In this document: in pieces, positions 1 to 23,840 of the stretch
Position numbering within the stretch: the first letter of the stretch is position 1
Layout: each line of letters opens with the position of its first letter
DNA from: Ciona savignyi
Taxonomy: Eukaryota > Chordata > Ascidiacea > Phlebobranchia > Cionidae
Length of the DNA: 64,000 bases
NCBI GenBank assembly: GCA_000149265.1
Contig: CH001352.1
Location: 333,820-397,819, forward strand
Reading direction: 5' to 3'
Position numbers and translations under genes: made by a program
The notes under the pieces: generated by a model
What the model was told of the DNA's origin: nothing
The model's input: the letters and a program-made list of their open reading frames with translations, nothing else
Database searches by the model: none

Positions 1-1171
1 ATTCATTATAATTTCACTCTATAGACCTAGTAATACAAACAATTAAATGTGTATGACATGTGTTTCATCTTAGAGTCCTTTAAAATAAAACATTTATTTT
101 TATCGACTGCATTATATTTTCATTTTGTGATCTAAAGGCAACAGTTAATATGTACACTATTTATGTCATATGTTATTGTTTCTGGTCATACAACTCCTAT
201 TTATTGTCATAATCAATCTAGTTTACCCCCGGGTAGTTTTATAAGTGAATAATACTTATTTTAAACAGTTAGTTATTGGTATGATACTTAGGAGTTGTAT
301 GACCAGAGTTAGTTATTGGTATGAGTTAAATTGGGAGCATAAACTATTAGCTGATGTGTCAATTTTACCGTTATACCCTCCAGACAAGTTTGGTCGTAGC
401 ACAATGCAAACTATTGCATTAGCTAATTGATTGAACAGAACTACTTGAGATTATTTACTTAATAAATATAAGTATAACAATATACTTGACTTATATACAA
501 TAGCCAGGTCAGTCTGTTGGTGTTTAGTTAGGGGCAGAGCAATGCTAAGTGTATATGATCTTGATCACTGTGATTCATGCAGACCTAAACTAACCAGTTT
601 TGCTTCTTATTCTTACGTCGATGGCCACGCAGCATAAGCCCTGCAGGCAAGGTTAAAGCCTCTCAGGTTATTTTTCGGCCGGTTAGAAATCGGCTGATAT
701 TACAGCCACATGTGTACATTGCACTGACAAATTGACATATTTTCTAACGCAATAATATAACCAGTTATTATGTCGATTTCACTGCCAATACTTAGCTTAA
801 ACTGCAGATATATTACAAAGCTCAGATTAAATGCTACTTTTACCTCACTTAGCATATATTAAAAATGTATACTGTTTTTGCCAGAAGGTAAAAATATGAG
901 AAAGTGTTTACAATAAAAAAAATTAAAATAACTCGCTTTTATGTTTTATTCTATCTTGATAAATAATTCATTAATGCACTTGTAAATGACGTGTAGGTAA
1001 TATAGCCTCAAGCTATGTCTGCATATAATATGCATTCATGATACATGTCTTAATCTCTAATTTTGATGATTTCTCAACGCTTCCAATTAATTATTATTTT
1101 CACATTCATATACAGGCGCTAAAATCTTATTGTGCACTTTGTAAATACAACTTTATCAAACTACATTTCAG
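1..1171. other. AT-rich non-coding stretch, probable intron
   Basis: No credible exon, RNA gene or mobile element was found before the splice acceptor at 1170-1171. Because the following vWA exon starts in mid-codon, at least part of this stretch should be intron of that gene, whose 5' part lies outside the window. Confidence 0.4.
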
Positions 1172-3711
1172 GTGAAGGCTGTCCAGCTACATTCACGCAA
1201 GACATCTGGATAATATTGGACATCGATTCAGGGATTGGTGTTGGCGCAATGAGTGATGTGAGAAAGTTCATAAGCGGACTCACTTCATATCTTCCTATTG
1301 GACAGGTTTGATTTTTAGAATTCCCTTGTATGTAAACGTACTTTATTTAAATCTGTTTGAATTATCGAGTTATCTAAGAGCTAATAATTTTGGATCTAAA
1401 ACCAACTTGAAATAGAATTACAGACTGAATAAAAAACATTTTCATGAATTTGCTTTAGAAATATAGTTTTGACAATGTATAATTGTGATCACATCATGCC
1501 CTCAGTTACTAAAGCCATGTATTGGATACATTAAAGACATTGCTATATTTATGTAACAAATTATCGATTAGAATTAAACAATGTATTTTAAGTGACTAGC
1601 ACTTAGATACCCCCGACTAGGTAGCGACTGGTTGGATCCCTTAAAAGTGTTGAAGCGACTGGTTGGATCCCCTTAAAAGTGTTGAAGCTACCATATAGGT
1701 TTTATGACATTGTAATTATGCAGCTTGCCAGGTTTAAAGTTGTAGTCAAACAGATTAGTCTGGTGGTTTGGTGCGTCGCCGAAGGGTTTAAGGTATGAAC
1801 CCGGTCGCTAGCTAGTCGGTTATGTCTTTGGGGTTATACACTTACGGAGATTGCCTGAACCCAGCAGAATAATTGGTCCTGCCAAATGAAGAAAAGTGTG
1901 ATTAATCATACAGAACACACTACATTAGCTCCGGTAACCAAATGGTGGGCGCGAGGTCATCTGACGTTTACTCGTGTGTTAACTGGTTTTTCCCATTTAC
2001 CGGAATAAACATGAATACCCAATCCTATCCTAGTTCGTAGTAACTGTTAAATGAAACGTTCAGCACAATTGTTGTGTATTTTAGCTACAACCAGCGTGTC
2101 TACTTTTTTTTTATAAATACGCACCAAATAAAATTAGACTGAAGTCCAGTTGCTGAAGATCTTCTACAATGTTTTCATTTTTTTCCATATAATAGAAGCT
2201 GATGCAGACTAATTGAAAGAGTCCGGTTATTTATAGAAAGATAAATGGTTATGTGCACACCAGCACACATATTTCTTATTATTGATTTCAGATTTAAGTT
2301 GATATTTGTTACTAACATTTTCATAATTTGTCTGAAATCTGCATTAATTTTTTATTGTTCTTTTATTTACGTAAACGATATTTTACTTATTTTTTTAGAA
2401 CAAAGTGCGAGTGGCAATCACTGCGTACAATCGAATTGTATTCACTGACCAGCAGACGTGGTATTTGGATGCTCACAATAGTTTCGCGTCGTTGGATTTC
2501 GCAATTTCCCGACTGCCCAGTGAAGGTTTGTGTTTGACTAAAACAAGCTGATACAGCATTTTGTTTTTTATAGCCTTTTCCCGTGCCAAGGTTAGGTAAA
2601 GTATTTTTAATTTTTATTATAATGTGAGTACACACCAAACAGAATAAATGGCAATTTTAAGAAGAAAATACGTCACAAACGCTCTTTAATAGCTCTGGTA
2701 ACCTGACGCTTTGGTTCAAGGTAATCTGATAGTTACTGGTGTGAAAAAGCTACCTAATGTATTTGTAAGTTAAACTGATGTTTGACGGTGTGATAACCCC
2801 CCTTGTGTTTTGCCATTTACTGGGATAAACATAAAAATACTGTATTCTTTTATGTTTTGTGAATAGGCAACAGAACAACAATGTACTGTATAATAAGCCT
2901 TAGCTTTAAGCATTGCTTATAACAAACGCTCCCAATCCCAATTAATTTTAAAACACATTATGTGCTGCGTGTTAAAAACCATGACCCTTATCTACGTCAT
3001 TCATGCTTTTACTTTGCAATTCCAGGCTTGGGTAGAAATGCAGGTGCTGCTATGGCCTGGGTTGGAGATAATGCATTTAAAGGTCGACTTGGAGACAGGC
3101 CTTCTGTAGAAAACCTCATTGTGCTCATTGCAACAGGTATATTATATGCAGGTTTCCTGTTTTATAGGTGGAAAATTATAGAGTGGAATTAAACAGATTT
3201 AGATTACACTGAAAGAAATGTATGTAAAGTTAATATAACGGCTTTAAAACATACATATTGCTAAATCATCCTGTTTTATCTGACTGCCGCGTCCGCTATA
3301 TATTAAATTATATCTTTTTTAATGACGTGTTTTAAGAACTGTTCGTTTTGCCGTCTTTTCCTGTTCCTGTGTCGTGATTTTATTTGTTTGCCATTTTTAA
3401 ATACTGGGGCAAAAATTGAATAAACTAAACTTATCATTGATTAAATTCTTTTTTGATCAGATTTTTTGTAAACTTTTTACATGACAGGAAATCCTGATGA
3501 TTTTATTACAACTTCTGCTGCTGCATTACGCAACATTGGTAAGTTGGCCGTGGTCGCAGTGGGTCCAGACGCCACAGCACCAGAGTTACAAGCCGCAGCT
3601 ACAGCACCAAGTTCCGACAACTTTCTACGGGTGCCTGACTTCCTAGATCTTGATAACAACATCAAATTCATCTACAACTTATTGTGTGGCGTCAACTGTA
3701 TTACAGAGTAG
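1172..3711 (+). CDS. von Willebrand factor A domain protein, last four exons (5' end outside window)
   Basis: Four plus-strand exons join in phase: 1172-1305, 2399-2525, 3026-3136 and 3488-3711 (stop 3709-3711). They encode about 200 residues that read as one vWA (Rossmann-like) domain. The first exon carries the beta-1 strand and metal-site loop (DIWIILDIDSGIGVGA). The second has the RVAITAYN strand. The third has the NLIVLIATG strand. The last exon ends the domain with a short tail. vWA domains usually mediate adhesion or matrix contacts, as in matrilins and collagen VI. The metal-site (MIDAS) motif D-x-S-x-S is altered here to D-I-D-S-G, and the usual later Asp (TDG) reads ATG, so divalent-metal binding may be lost. 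No transmembrane segment follows, so this could be a secreted protein. The exons and fold are clear; the exact gene is not identified. Confidence 0.75.
1623..1686. repeat. Two-copy tandem repeat, unit about 31 bases
   Basis: The unit starting GCGACTGGTTGGATCCC occurs at 1624-1654 and again at 1655-1686, differing by one C. It lies in the first visible intron of the vWA gene. Confidence 0.7.
1751..2036 (+). repeat. tRNA-derived SINE, near full length
   Basis: The head carries pol III box-like segments, followed by the family body (CTAGCTAGTCGGTT, then CCTGAACCCAGCAGAATAAT, then TGGGCGCGAGGTCATCTGAC). It ends in a CCAATCCTATCCTA tail. It sits in an intron of the vWA gene. Confidence 0.8.
2689..2853 (+). 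repeat. SINE fragment, interrupted
   Basis: Only the 3' half of the family is visible (GCTCTGGTAACCTGACG, later CCATTTACTGGGATAAAC), with unrelated bases between the two parts. Confidence 0.55.
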
Positions 3712-4948
3712 CAATTTTGTGTGTCATGCCAGTTATGAGATTATCTTACAGTGTACAGTGGTATCGAATTCAATCCTAGTCAAATCTTAACAACAGCCAG
3801 TAGATATACTGGATTCTTATTAGTGGACATTTTGTGTTTTAATCATTCTTAACGAAAAAATAATATTGTAATATTTTAAAAGTTTACAGAATTAATGCAG
3901 TATTCTTTTCTGTTGCCAAATATTATTACCTAAAAGGTGCATTATTCCGTTCCGCCTAGTGTATTTTTCTGGTCTGCTATGCTTTGCTATCATTTACCCT
4001 GCTTCGCTATCAGTCTCGAGTTCATTTAAATATGACGGACATTTATCGGTGGTAACCGTGTTCAATCAAACGTTTGAATAAAGATCGTAGGTGCATTCTA
4101 AATTTGTTCTTACAGGACTATATCCATTTCATAGAAGATAGTATTAAGATCTCTGTAATAATATTACCACAGTCTGGGTTGTTGTGTCAGTGGTGACGCG
4201 TCAGCGGTGACGCGTCAGCGCCGGTCAGACGGTTACGGATTGGAAATCAGCCCTCAATGGATCGTCCAAAATATAACACATTATTTTGTCCAAACACTGG
4301 TAACCCGACGGTGGGCGTAAAATAACCTGACGTTTTTAAGGCCTATGGTATTTTCCATTCATTAGGGTAGGGACTATTCTTTTTTTAAGGCTCGTTGCGT
4401 TTTCACATTCACTGGGATCAGGCCTATTGTCTTTTCCCATTAACGTGGATATTTCGTATATATCCTTACAGCTCTTTTGTGTCAGATACGAAATCGACTA
4501 AGGTGGTATAAATTTATTTTTCGCTTTCAAGTTGCGATACAAGGTCTATGTCGTTGTTTTTCACCGTAGTAACTTTCGACGTGTAGTTGTTTTGGCAGAT
4601 CCAGCCGATAGACGTCTCCAATACGAGACATTCTTCTTGAGGCAAGCAAGGTTCCATGTCACACCATAGTCCAGTTTTGAAGACGTATTCTGTAAAAAAG
4701 TGATGAATTGCACAATAGTTTTTTGGGGGGGCTTAGTTTAAACTGTGGATATGATAACTTCGTATTATCACAGAGAAAAGAGTCGTGAGACTTTAACTTA
4801 ATGTTTTTTTTCCGAATTTTATGTCAAACGTATAAAAGAATCGGGTATAGTCTAGGTATACGATATTTACTTTGTGGAAATTGCTCCTGTATTCTTAGAA
4901 GAACGGAAATCCAATATTTAATTAAACCTAATATCTAAAAGCAAAAGG
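3712..4948. other. Intergenic, with a degraded SINE fragment
   Basis: No coding exon was recognised. A short duplication of a TGACGCGTCAGCG unit lies around 4194-4220. A worn SINE 3' part (TAACCCGACGGTGGGCGTAA) lies around 4297-4450. Confidence 0.5.
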
Positions 4949-5021
4949 TGCCCCGAGTGAGGATCGAACTCACGACCTTGAGATTATGAGACTCACGCGC
5001 TGCCTACTGCGCCATCGAGGC
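4949..5021 (-). tRNA. tRNA-Met(CAT), elongator type
   Basis: The 73-base minus-strand sequence folds as a complete cloverleaf. The acceptor stem pairs GCCTCGA with the 3' end before the discriminator A. The D arm is GGCGCAGTAGGCAGCGC, the anticodon loop CTCATAA contains CAT, and the T arm holds GAGTTCGATCCTC, which is also a good B box. It closely resembles vertebrate elongator Met tRNA. There is no intron. A TTTT pol III terminator lies two bases past the 3' end (plus strand AAAA at 4943-4946). Confidence 0.95.
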
Positions 5022-8000
5022 GGGCGATAAGAGTGGTCGAATATAGCTATTTATTCCCCGCGTGTGTAATACATTATTCATTATTTGGCGATACAGTTTG
5101 ATTATTGTTATTATACAGGACAAAATGTACTTTTGAATAAAAGTGTCTACAACTAAAGTTTAAACAATTATTCAATAGTTAAAGAACATATGTATAGCCG
5201 TACCATTGATAGTTACTGATATCACGTACCTGGTACACATGCCGGTTTTTCTTGATTGGTACCCGCTACTTTGCCGACTTTACATGAACATTTCACCGTT
5301 GTCTCAACATTTACATCACTATCTTCATTTCGTACAACTCGTTTTAAAGTTTCACAGTTTTCTATCGGTGTAGAAATTTCTATGAACAAGTACATGCCGT
5401 TATTTACATAGAGATACTATCTCTATGGTTATTTAATCCTTTCGTATTATTATGCTGTTCGAAAAAAGTCGCTAATTATAGTCGGATACGGATGTTTCCT
5501 TGGGCAAGCACTTAGCAAACGGGGATTGAAACCAGTGCATTAATTGGTCTGTTTTGTCTCAACAGAGGAATTTTTTCTTTTAAAAACTGTAATATTACAT
5601 CATAATGCTGCAATTGTTACACAAAGTGCGCCATTTCTGCCTCGTGATGGAAGTCATATGTAAAAAATACTTCATACAGCATGTTTATCAGTTTAATTTG
5701 GCTTTATGTAATATGTGTATTTAAAAAAAGGATTTGTAATCAAAAATAAGTTTTAGTCTATGGTAAACATTAGTTAGATAGTTGTTATATTGCTAATTTC
5801 ACGTAACGACAAAGTAAAGATGTTAAGGTAAGCTGTTTAAATTTTTATAAATAACCTTATTTTGTACTGAAAAACAATTGGATAACGTATGCCAAAGTGC
5901 GTATGGCAAATGAGCCACAGTCGAATTGCATAAGTGTGTTTTTTTCTTTTGACCATGGCTTCAACAAGCAAGTTAAATTATCTAACGCAATTATTTGTTG
6001 TTTTTAACTATGCTATTTAAAGAAACATACAAAAACAGTGGGCTGTCCGTTACCGCAGTCCTGTCAACCGATTCGTTCTATGGTTTTTGCGGTCGTCTTA
6101 TTTTTATTCTGCTCGAATCCAGCGGTTAAAGTGTCTTTGTCAATAAAGCGCCTTGTTGGTTTAGGATTAAATACAAAAGTGGATTATTACCCGTCAAATT
6201 GAGTTTAGTTGGGTTCTTCGTTAAAGTAAAGAATTCTAGCAGGGATATGTAATTAAAAATGACTCAGGAAAAATCTACAATAGTTCAAACACGCCAACAC
6301 ACACTGACTCACAAAAAAGGAACTTAAACCTTATATATTAAAACGTGATTTACATCTCAAAAATATTGCGTTTTCAGCTGTAACCTGAAAGTTTAATCAA
6401 CCTTTAAAGTCTATTTTTTGAAACCAATGCAGTCAGTACAGGGCAAAAAAACGGATAGCCATCAAACTTATGAACGTCACTAACTACTCCGACCACAAGC
6501 AATCAATTCATAAATACTAAATTAAAATATCGTTTGCCCCGATTTCCTAAGATTAGAATATAGAATTAGAATATAACAACTTTCCTTACCTAATAAACGA
6601 GAAAATGCACTTTTGCACAGTTAGACATGTACAGTTATAATTTGCAAACACAGACAAAAGATTTAAATAACACTCACTTACCATTGTCGAGGCAATAAAA
6701 ATCCCTAAAATCAATTTGTAAATCCTTTATTCCCTTTGAATTATATTACTGTACGATATCTTTCGCTTGTCGTTGGGTATTAAAAAATAAAAGAATGTAT
6801 ACTGAAATTTGCCCACATCATAGGGAAAACACTACCCATTTATTAACAAATGAACAATCAACATTGCCCCTTTTTTGTTTTAGTAAACGGTTACTTTCTA
6901 ATAGCAGATATATGTGAAAAATATCCTATATAATCTTTATATAAATGTAAAAGGGTTTAGTTTGTTAACCTGAGGACGTGTTAATTTCCACTTGCGGAAA
7001 CGCAGTCCAGTGTTTAAACAAACGTATTAAAATTGGTCGTCATCAACACTTTTAAAAATCTTTCCCATACTCCTTTTTAGATTTTCTTCTTGGAGATCAA
7101 ACCATTATTCTTAAACATACATTGATCAACTTTGGTTGGAACTAAATCCTTTAGTCGCTTTCCGTTTTACGTCCGTTTTTTTTATGAGCTCTATATGAGT
7201 GTTGTACAGGCCGTTCCGTCACATATTATACACAAAGTTTGAAATGAGCATACGTTACCTCCTCCTGCCTATAAACTTAGATAATTTCTTTATAAAGATA
7301 TGTAATATACGCCAAAAACGCAAAGTTCTTACCTATATTTTCGGTTGTTTGGATGCTTTTCGTATTTACGATACCGACGAAGAGAAGAATAATAAAACAT
7401 GCGTTCATACTTAAAGTTAGTTAACACACTCTTTTGAATTATACGTTCTAGGGGTTTTAAAAAATAAAATAAAGTCCGATAAATCGCCAAAATTTAATTT
7501 TAAATATATTTATATTTTCATACAGTTTAGGATTGTTTTGCATTTCTAAACAGTACAGAGAACATGTAAATAAACTCAATAATTCATTGCTGCAAAAGAC
7601 AACTCAAATTTAAAATTTCCATTGCACCTTAACCTCAGCGCGTACCTTGATCTACATACTAAGAAAACCTGAAAAGACTGCGAGCAGCTGAGTTCGACTT
7701 TCTAGACTGGTTATTTCTTCTTTTAGCTATATTAAACATTACGACAGCACCTGGTCGATTAATCTCACATTACACGCTGCAGACTCCTGGGACCTAACCA
7801 ACACAGATTTATTCCAATGGCCATGTAGTATCGGACTGATTGTTATGGATATTTCTTTATCGTTTTTATTGATTCGGGAACGATAAAACTCCGACGTATC
7901 AATATTTTACGTTTTAATCAAGCCTCATTTTAAGAGAGTAGTATATCATCTGTAGGTTTTTTGTCGATAGACAATTTTCAATCTTAATTTCTTCAATTAA

Positions 8001-9028
8001 TGCGGCGGGTTCCCAAATGCGCTACGATTGCTTTCAGTAAACTTATATCACAGAAACTGCAAACTTATACAAAACTGTACATTTTAGGTGGAGATTAGAA
8101 CGTAAATATAAATTAGGCATTCAGATTAGAGACATTTAGACGAGATGACTTTTATTGCTTTAACTCGTCGATTTGTCAGGAAAAAAATTCGATTACTTTG
8201 ACTTAAAATAATTCTATCTTAATGGTATGGCATTAATTTTTTATACCTTTGAAAGTTATAATGGATCAATGTAGGTTCAAATATAGGTTACGACAAAGAA
8301 AACTTGTGTGGTTAATGCAGGTTTTGGCTCAACGACGAGGGATGTAAGTTATACGGTCTGTGGTATAAGAGATAGTTCTACACAATAAACTTTTTTCAGA
8401 ATGGCATTTGTGTCCCCTACGGAATGCATTTTCGGTGTAGCCTTTTATAAGTTAGAAATGATCCCTCTAAGGGGATTACGCAATCAATTATTAAACTCCC
8501 GATTCAGTCTGTCGCAGTCCGAAACGGGAAAAATAGAGTTGCAAGGTGGGTCAAACTGTTCCTCTTGAATGAAAATCGTATAAATGTGCTTTGTATCTCC
8601 TTGGCTTTGTATTTCATTATTGATTTTCTGCCATTTTAACTGCAGTGACTTACGCACCGTGTTTTAAATAAATTATAACTCTGATATCAAAAGACGCAAG
8701 TCAGGTGCCAATCAATCAATTTTTATAGACATCTTTTAAACTCGATTGGATTAAATACATTATATCCCGCTCTTTTAATGAAGAAAACTTAGCTATCGTT
8801 TTATTTCCCTTAAAATTCTTGAAATCTCGTAATAGTTTTATTAAATGTGCATATAGAATTTATTTATTTTATTCATTGTACTATATCGGCGTATAATTGT
8901 AAATACATGCACATAGCACAGTGATATATATATTAGGCATTAATCTATATATAATTATCGTAAAAATAGGGACTTTTGGGTATTGAAAACCACAGACAAA
9001 TATTTTCTTTTCAAATTTTCGTTTTCTA
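5022..9028. other. 4-kb AT-rich intergenic region
   Basis: Short open frames occur but none has recognisable domains or splice-linked partners. No SINE copy and no further tRNA was seen. It may hold regulatory sequence, but nothing specific can be supported. Confidence 0.4.
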
Positions 9029-14366
<5,338 letters not shown>

Positions 14367-15164
14367 CGCTATATTGTTTAAAACTAATCGAATACTAATT
14401 TTGGTAATTTCGAAAAACAAAACGATTACATGTTATTGTCGTAACATATTAACAGTGGGGTACAGTGCTTTTACGTTTAAACTTTATCAAAAACAGATAG
14501 ACGGAAATACGAATACCAAAAAAGTTGTTTAAAGCAAAACTGAAGCTTTTAAAGTTTAATTTATAAAACTGAGAAGTATTCAAAATAAATGCTGTTTTTT
14601 CTCGTGGCTCATATAAAATATGACATGCATTATTTCTGACTTACAATATCTGGCCCTTTGCGTATTAAGTACAAAATCCTGGCGTTGGCATTTAATTCTG
14701 TGTGCTCTAATTACCTGGTTAAACATTAACTTGAACATTTGTACCGTGACACTGCAGATATGGAACTTTGTTAAATGTACCTTCTTTTCACATATTTTTT
14801 TTCAAATTGCATTGTAAGGCCAATGTATCATATAACATGGAACTTTTATCACCGTGGAACAGTTTCTTGGGGGAATGAAAGCTGTACAGGAAACAAATTT
14901 TATATCATATTACAGGTTTTGCAACACATAGCGATAACGTATTTATCTCGCGTTAAGAAATTTATAACCAACTGGGCCTTCAGAATAAATATATGCATGC
15001 ATGTCATATGTACATGCCTACACCTCACAGCCTAGACGATTGAATAACCTAAAAGAAATAAATAGAATGGACTATATTTGACTACAATTCTAATATGTGA
15101 CTTGACAAAATGTTTGGTAAATTTTAATGAATGAATCTCAATTGACACGTCGTCTTATACGCCT

Positions 15165-15470
15165 TTTCAGATCTCCTTTGCCTTTGCAGGAACAGTTTCT
15201 ATCTATAATTTGAATGCATTTGATTTTACCAAGCGACCTTTACCCACACAGTTACCCACATATAGTTACCCACACAAGCCATTATGATTCATTTCGTTAC
15301 TTATCAAAGGTATATCGGCGGTATATTTTGACGATTAAATAAAGGCCCGCCCACATTATTAACTCACCCATATTTAGCAAAATTTGTAAGGTACGTCATT
15401 CATTGACGACTTATTTCCTTTTCAATCTCGCTAAACTCAACTTCCGAATGTCGACTTTTCGGAAAATCTG
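15165..15470 (-). pseudogene. Decayed third carboxylesterase copy (exon 8 and exon 9 remnants)
   Basis: Minus-strand sequence at about 15364-15470 matches the 3' part of exon 8 of both esterases, including the MTYLTNFAKYG ending and the donor site. A TGA replaces the conserved Trp codon just before it (RQ-stop-MTYLTN). About 120 bases further downstream on the minus strand (15165-15240) is a weaker match to exon 9. Upstream exons are missing and a SINE begins at about 15475. Orientation and exon order fit a third tandem copy that died. Confidence 0.7.
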
Positions 15471-15471
15471 G

Positions 15472-15694
15472 TCGTTGGCGGCTGTGTCGTTGGGCAAGGC
15501 ACTTATCGGGCATTGCCTGAACCCAGCGGATAAATGGGTTCTGCTAAATTGAAGGAAGGTGTGTTCCATATACAACATACGGCAATAGCCCCGGTAACCC
15601 GACGGTGGTCTTGAGGTGATCTGGCGATTGCCCGTGCGTTATCCCTTTTAATTTTCCATTAACGCGGATAAAAATGAAAATCCTATCCTATTAC
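15472..15694 (+). repeat. SINE, 5' truncated
   Basis: It begins within the body (GTTGGGCAAGGCACTTATCG) and runs to the ATCCTATCCTA tail. It abuts the esterase pseudogene fragment and may mark the break that truncated it. Confidence 0.75.
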
Positions 15695-15863
15695 TAACAC
15701 AACAGCGGGTTGGCAAAACCCCTCAAACATAACAAAACTTTGTTTTTATCACACATGCAAAAAAATAAATGATGTTAAACAATTAAATTTATTATTAACC
15801 AACTGTTAAAATTATTGTCTAGAATATATGTGCTATACGCAAAGAATAATTTACATGACAATT

Positions 15864-21072
<5,209 letters not shown>

Positions 21073-21129
21073 GGTTTTATTTAAATCTAATAATAGAAGT
21101 ATTAAACATATTTGATGAATCAATTGGTA

Positions 21130-21412
21130 TAATCTTTGGCGGTATGCAGTTAGGGGAAGGTTGTGGGATCGAAACCACACNNNNNNNNNNNNNNNNNNNN
21201 NNNNNNNNNNNNNNNNNNNNNNNNNNNNNNNNNNNNNNNNNNNNNNNNNNNNNNNNNNNNNNNNNNNNNNNNNNNNNNNNGGTGTCTCAATCATATACAT
21301 CACAATACATTAGCTCCGAAACGCGATGATTGACGCGAGAATCTAAAAATTAACTGTGAACTCTTTTCGGTTCTCCAGTCACAGGAATAAAAATGCTATC
21401 TTATCATATCCC
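21130..21412 (+). repeat. SINE interrupted by an assembly gap
   Basis: The head (GGTTGTGGGATCGAAACCAC) precedes the 100-N gap and the body (GGTGTCTCAATCATATACAT) follows it. The gap probably reflects failure to assemble this repeat. Confidence 0.6.
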
Positions 21413-23353
21413 ATTTTCGTTTAAAGTTTGAAGGCAAAAAATCTGCAGCGATGGGTATAACCTTTGCCAATTTCAAACTTCCGATGCTTTTTACTCTTAA
21501 CTGAGGCAACAATAATACCAAAATCTTTGTGATACTTTTAACTCAGCTCCACAAATACTTATCATATTCGACAGAATATGGAAAATGAAAAAATGACTTT
21601 GACACTCCACATAGTTATAAAACGAGACGTCGTGTTTCAATACCTAACTGTTTCTTATTTACGGAAGTGCATGAGACTATGGTTAATCCTTGTCGTCACA
21701 AGGATTAACACAAACAAACTTTATGCTGTATTGCTCCTGCTCGTTGATACATAACCGATTTCCCTGACGAGCTTTACACATTGTTTTCTTTCGTTTAGTT
21801 TACTTTATTCTTTCGCTCCTTCATTTAACCATAAAAGATTAGCACAGTTATTTTATGCTAACTTAGCAGGATAAACGCAAAACAGTATTTAAATCACACC
21901 AGTGAATAGACACGTTATAAAGAAGGAAAAATGACGCGGCCGTTAATTATATCCAGTCTTGGTCACCCAAAGGACGATCAAAACACATTTATCATAACTA
22001 CCAAAGTGCAGAAGACAGGCCTGGAGCAATCACCGTGCGGATGTCCGATTTCTGATCAACAAACAGTTTGCAGTAAATACAGTTTTGGAGCAGGGTTGCC
22101 ATTTGGCCCTTTTCACGGCCTGAAATTTGGCCTTACCAAAATCGTCCCGGACGCAAAAAAATAGTTTGGCTGTGCGGAAAAATCTGGCCGAATTTGGCCG
22201 TTTAAGCATATTGTCAAGTTTTTGGCCGAAGCGTCATGTTATTTTTACGCTACAGTAGAAATAAAGGAAAAAACAGAGACAGTATATGGAAATAAATGAA
22301 TATCAACTGTCTCATTTCCAAATCACAAAGCTGATTATGACGTTTTAAAATAAAATAATAACGCTATGCATTCCTATATACTATAGTCTATCATAGGGTT
22401 CGACAAATATGGAGGGAATTAAAATTATTGCCGCTTTGTGCCTTGCCCAATAACTTTTAACCGACTAGCTAATGAACACTTTCAAACACATAATGTTGTT
22501 TCGGTTGAAACGAAAGACTAACCACCCAAAGTATTCGGCTTGGCTTGAATATACATTTTGATCCATGGGTGCTTCAAGTGTGGTTGAAAACACGCACACA
22601 TTAGAATGTATTAATGTTACATGACCGCACTCGGTTCCAGATGCCATTGTACCGAATTTATGACATTTCCCAACATTTTTAGTGATAACTAAATTTCAAC
22701 TATTTTACATTTTTCCTAATTCTTAAAACAACATCTTGAGAACAGATAGTTCTCATCGGAATGTGTCCCCATCGGAATTCCAAAGGAACCCAAAATAAAC
22801 ACCGAAAAAACAGGGCCTATTCGACAGACTGTGCATTTCATTGAAGAAGAAATAAACACCGAACGCAGCGTTTGAAGTGCTAACTGAGCTCTGAACCAAT
22901 CTTTAAAATTCTAACTCGTGTCCGTTTCTAATTTTGTACGTCTTTCGCTTAATAGCAGATTATTAAATTGATATGATCTAGTATGTTTAAAAGACTTCTT
23001 TTCATTATAGGCTTTATTGATATAAGAAGTATGGCACATTTAAATAAGCAAATATACAGGTCAATGTACAGTTTATAGAATCCAACTAAAAGTACTAAAT
23101 ACTATTATTAATTGGCACAATGTAAAATAACAGCAAGAAAGTTTAGATTGATGTTGTGATTTAATTTTGAATAAACACGCGATGAAGACTGATCAAATAG
23201 CGACTGGTTTTGTTCACTCTCCCATTCTTTATTACTAAATACGTTTTCACCGGCAAGACATATGAATTGTAAGAGTTGATTTCAAATAAACTATATGGCA
23301 ATTTTAAGTGAAAACAATAAAAGTCTTACCAAATAACACATCACTTTGTTATA
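21413..23353. other. Intergenic region between esterase B and the next SINE
   Basis: No gene was recognised. A GC-richer repeat-like patch with several TTTGGCC words lies around 22085-22210. A 60-codon minus-strand frame at 22465-22647 begins MASGTE but has no recognisable domain or splice partner. Confidence 0.35.
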
Positions 23354-23641
23354 TTGATTAGCTTAGTGGATTAGAGCGTCGTCTTTTAACCGAAGGATTT
23401 TGGCCCGAAACTGGTCACTGGCTAGTCGGATGTGTATTTTGGCAAGGCACTTAAATGCCCAACTTAGTGGATTATTGTTTTTTTTTACCAAATTAAAGGA
23501 AGATCTCAATTAAACACACATTACTGCGATAGCTTCGGTAACCCGATGGTCGGCGCAAGGTAATCTGACGATTCCAGTGTGTAACCCCCCTTGCGTTATC
23601 CACCATTGACTGGGATAAACATGAATATTCTATCCTATCCA
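23354..23641 (+). repeat. SINE, full length
   Basis: Starts at TATTGATTAGCTTAGTGG with A-box-like sequence and ends ATGAATATTCTATCCTATCC. It lies about 200 bases beyond the 3' end of the kinase-Nudix gene. Confidence 0.8.
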
Positions 23642-23840
23642 CCTAAGGCATATGCCGCAAGAGTAAACTAAAATACAGATATCGTAAAAGATTTCAATAA
23701 AATAATTGCATTGGGTATAAATTATTAAAACAAAATCGTAAGTAACAAAATTTAAATATATATCGAATTATAAGAAAATTAGGTATACCCGGACAATTCT
23801 ATTTTTGGAACAAACTAAAGTAAACTGGAAACCTCCCAGA

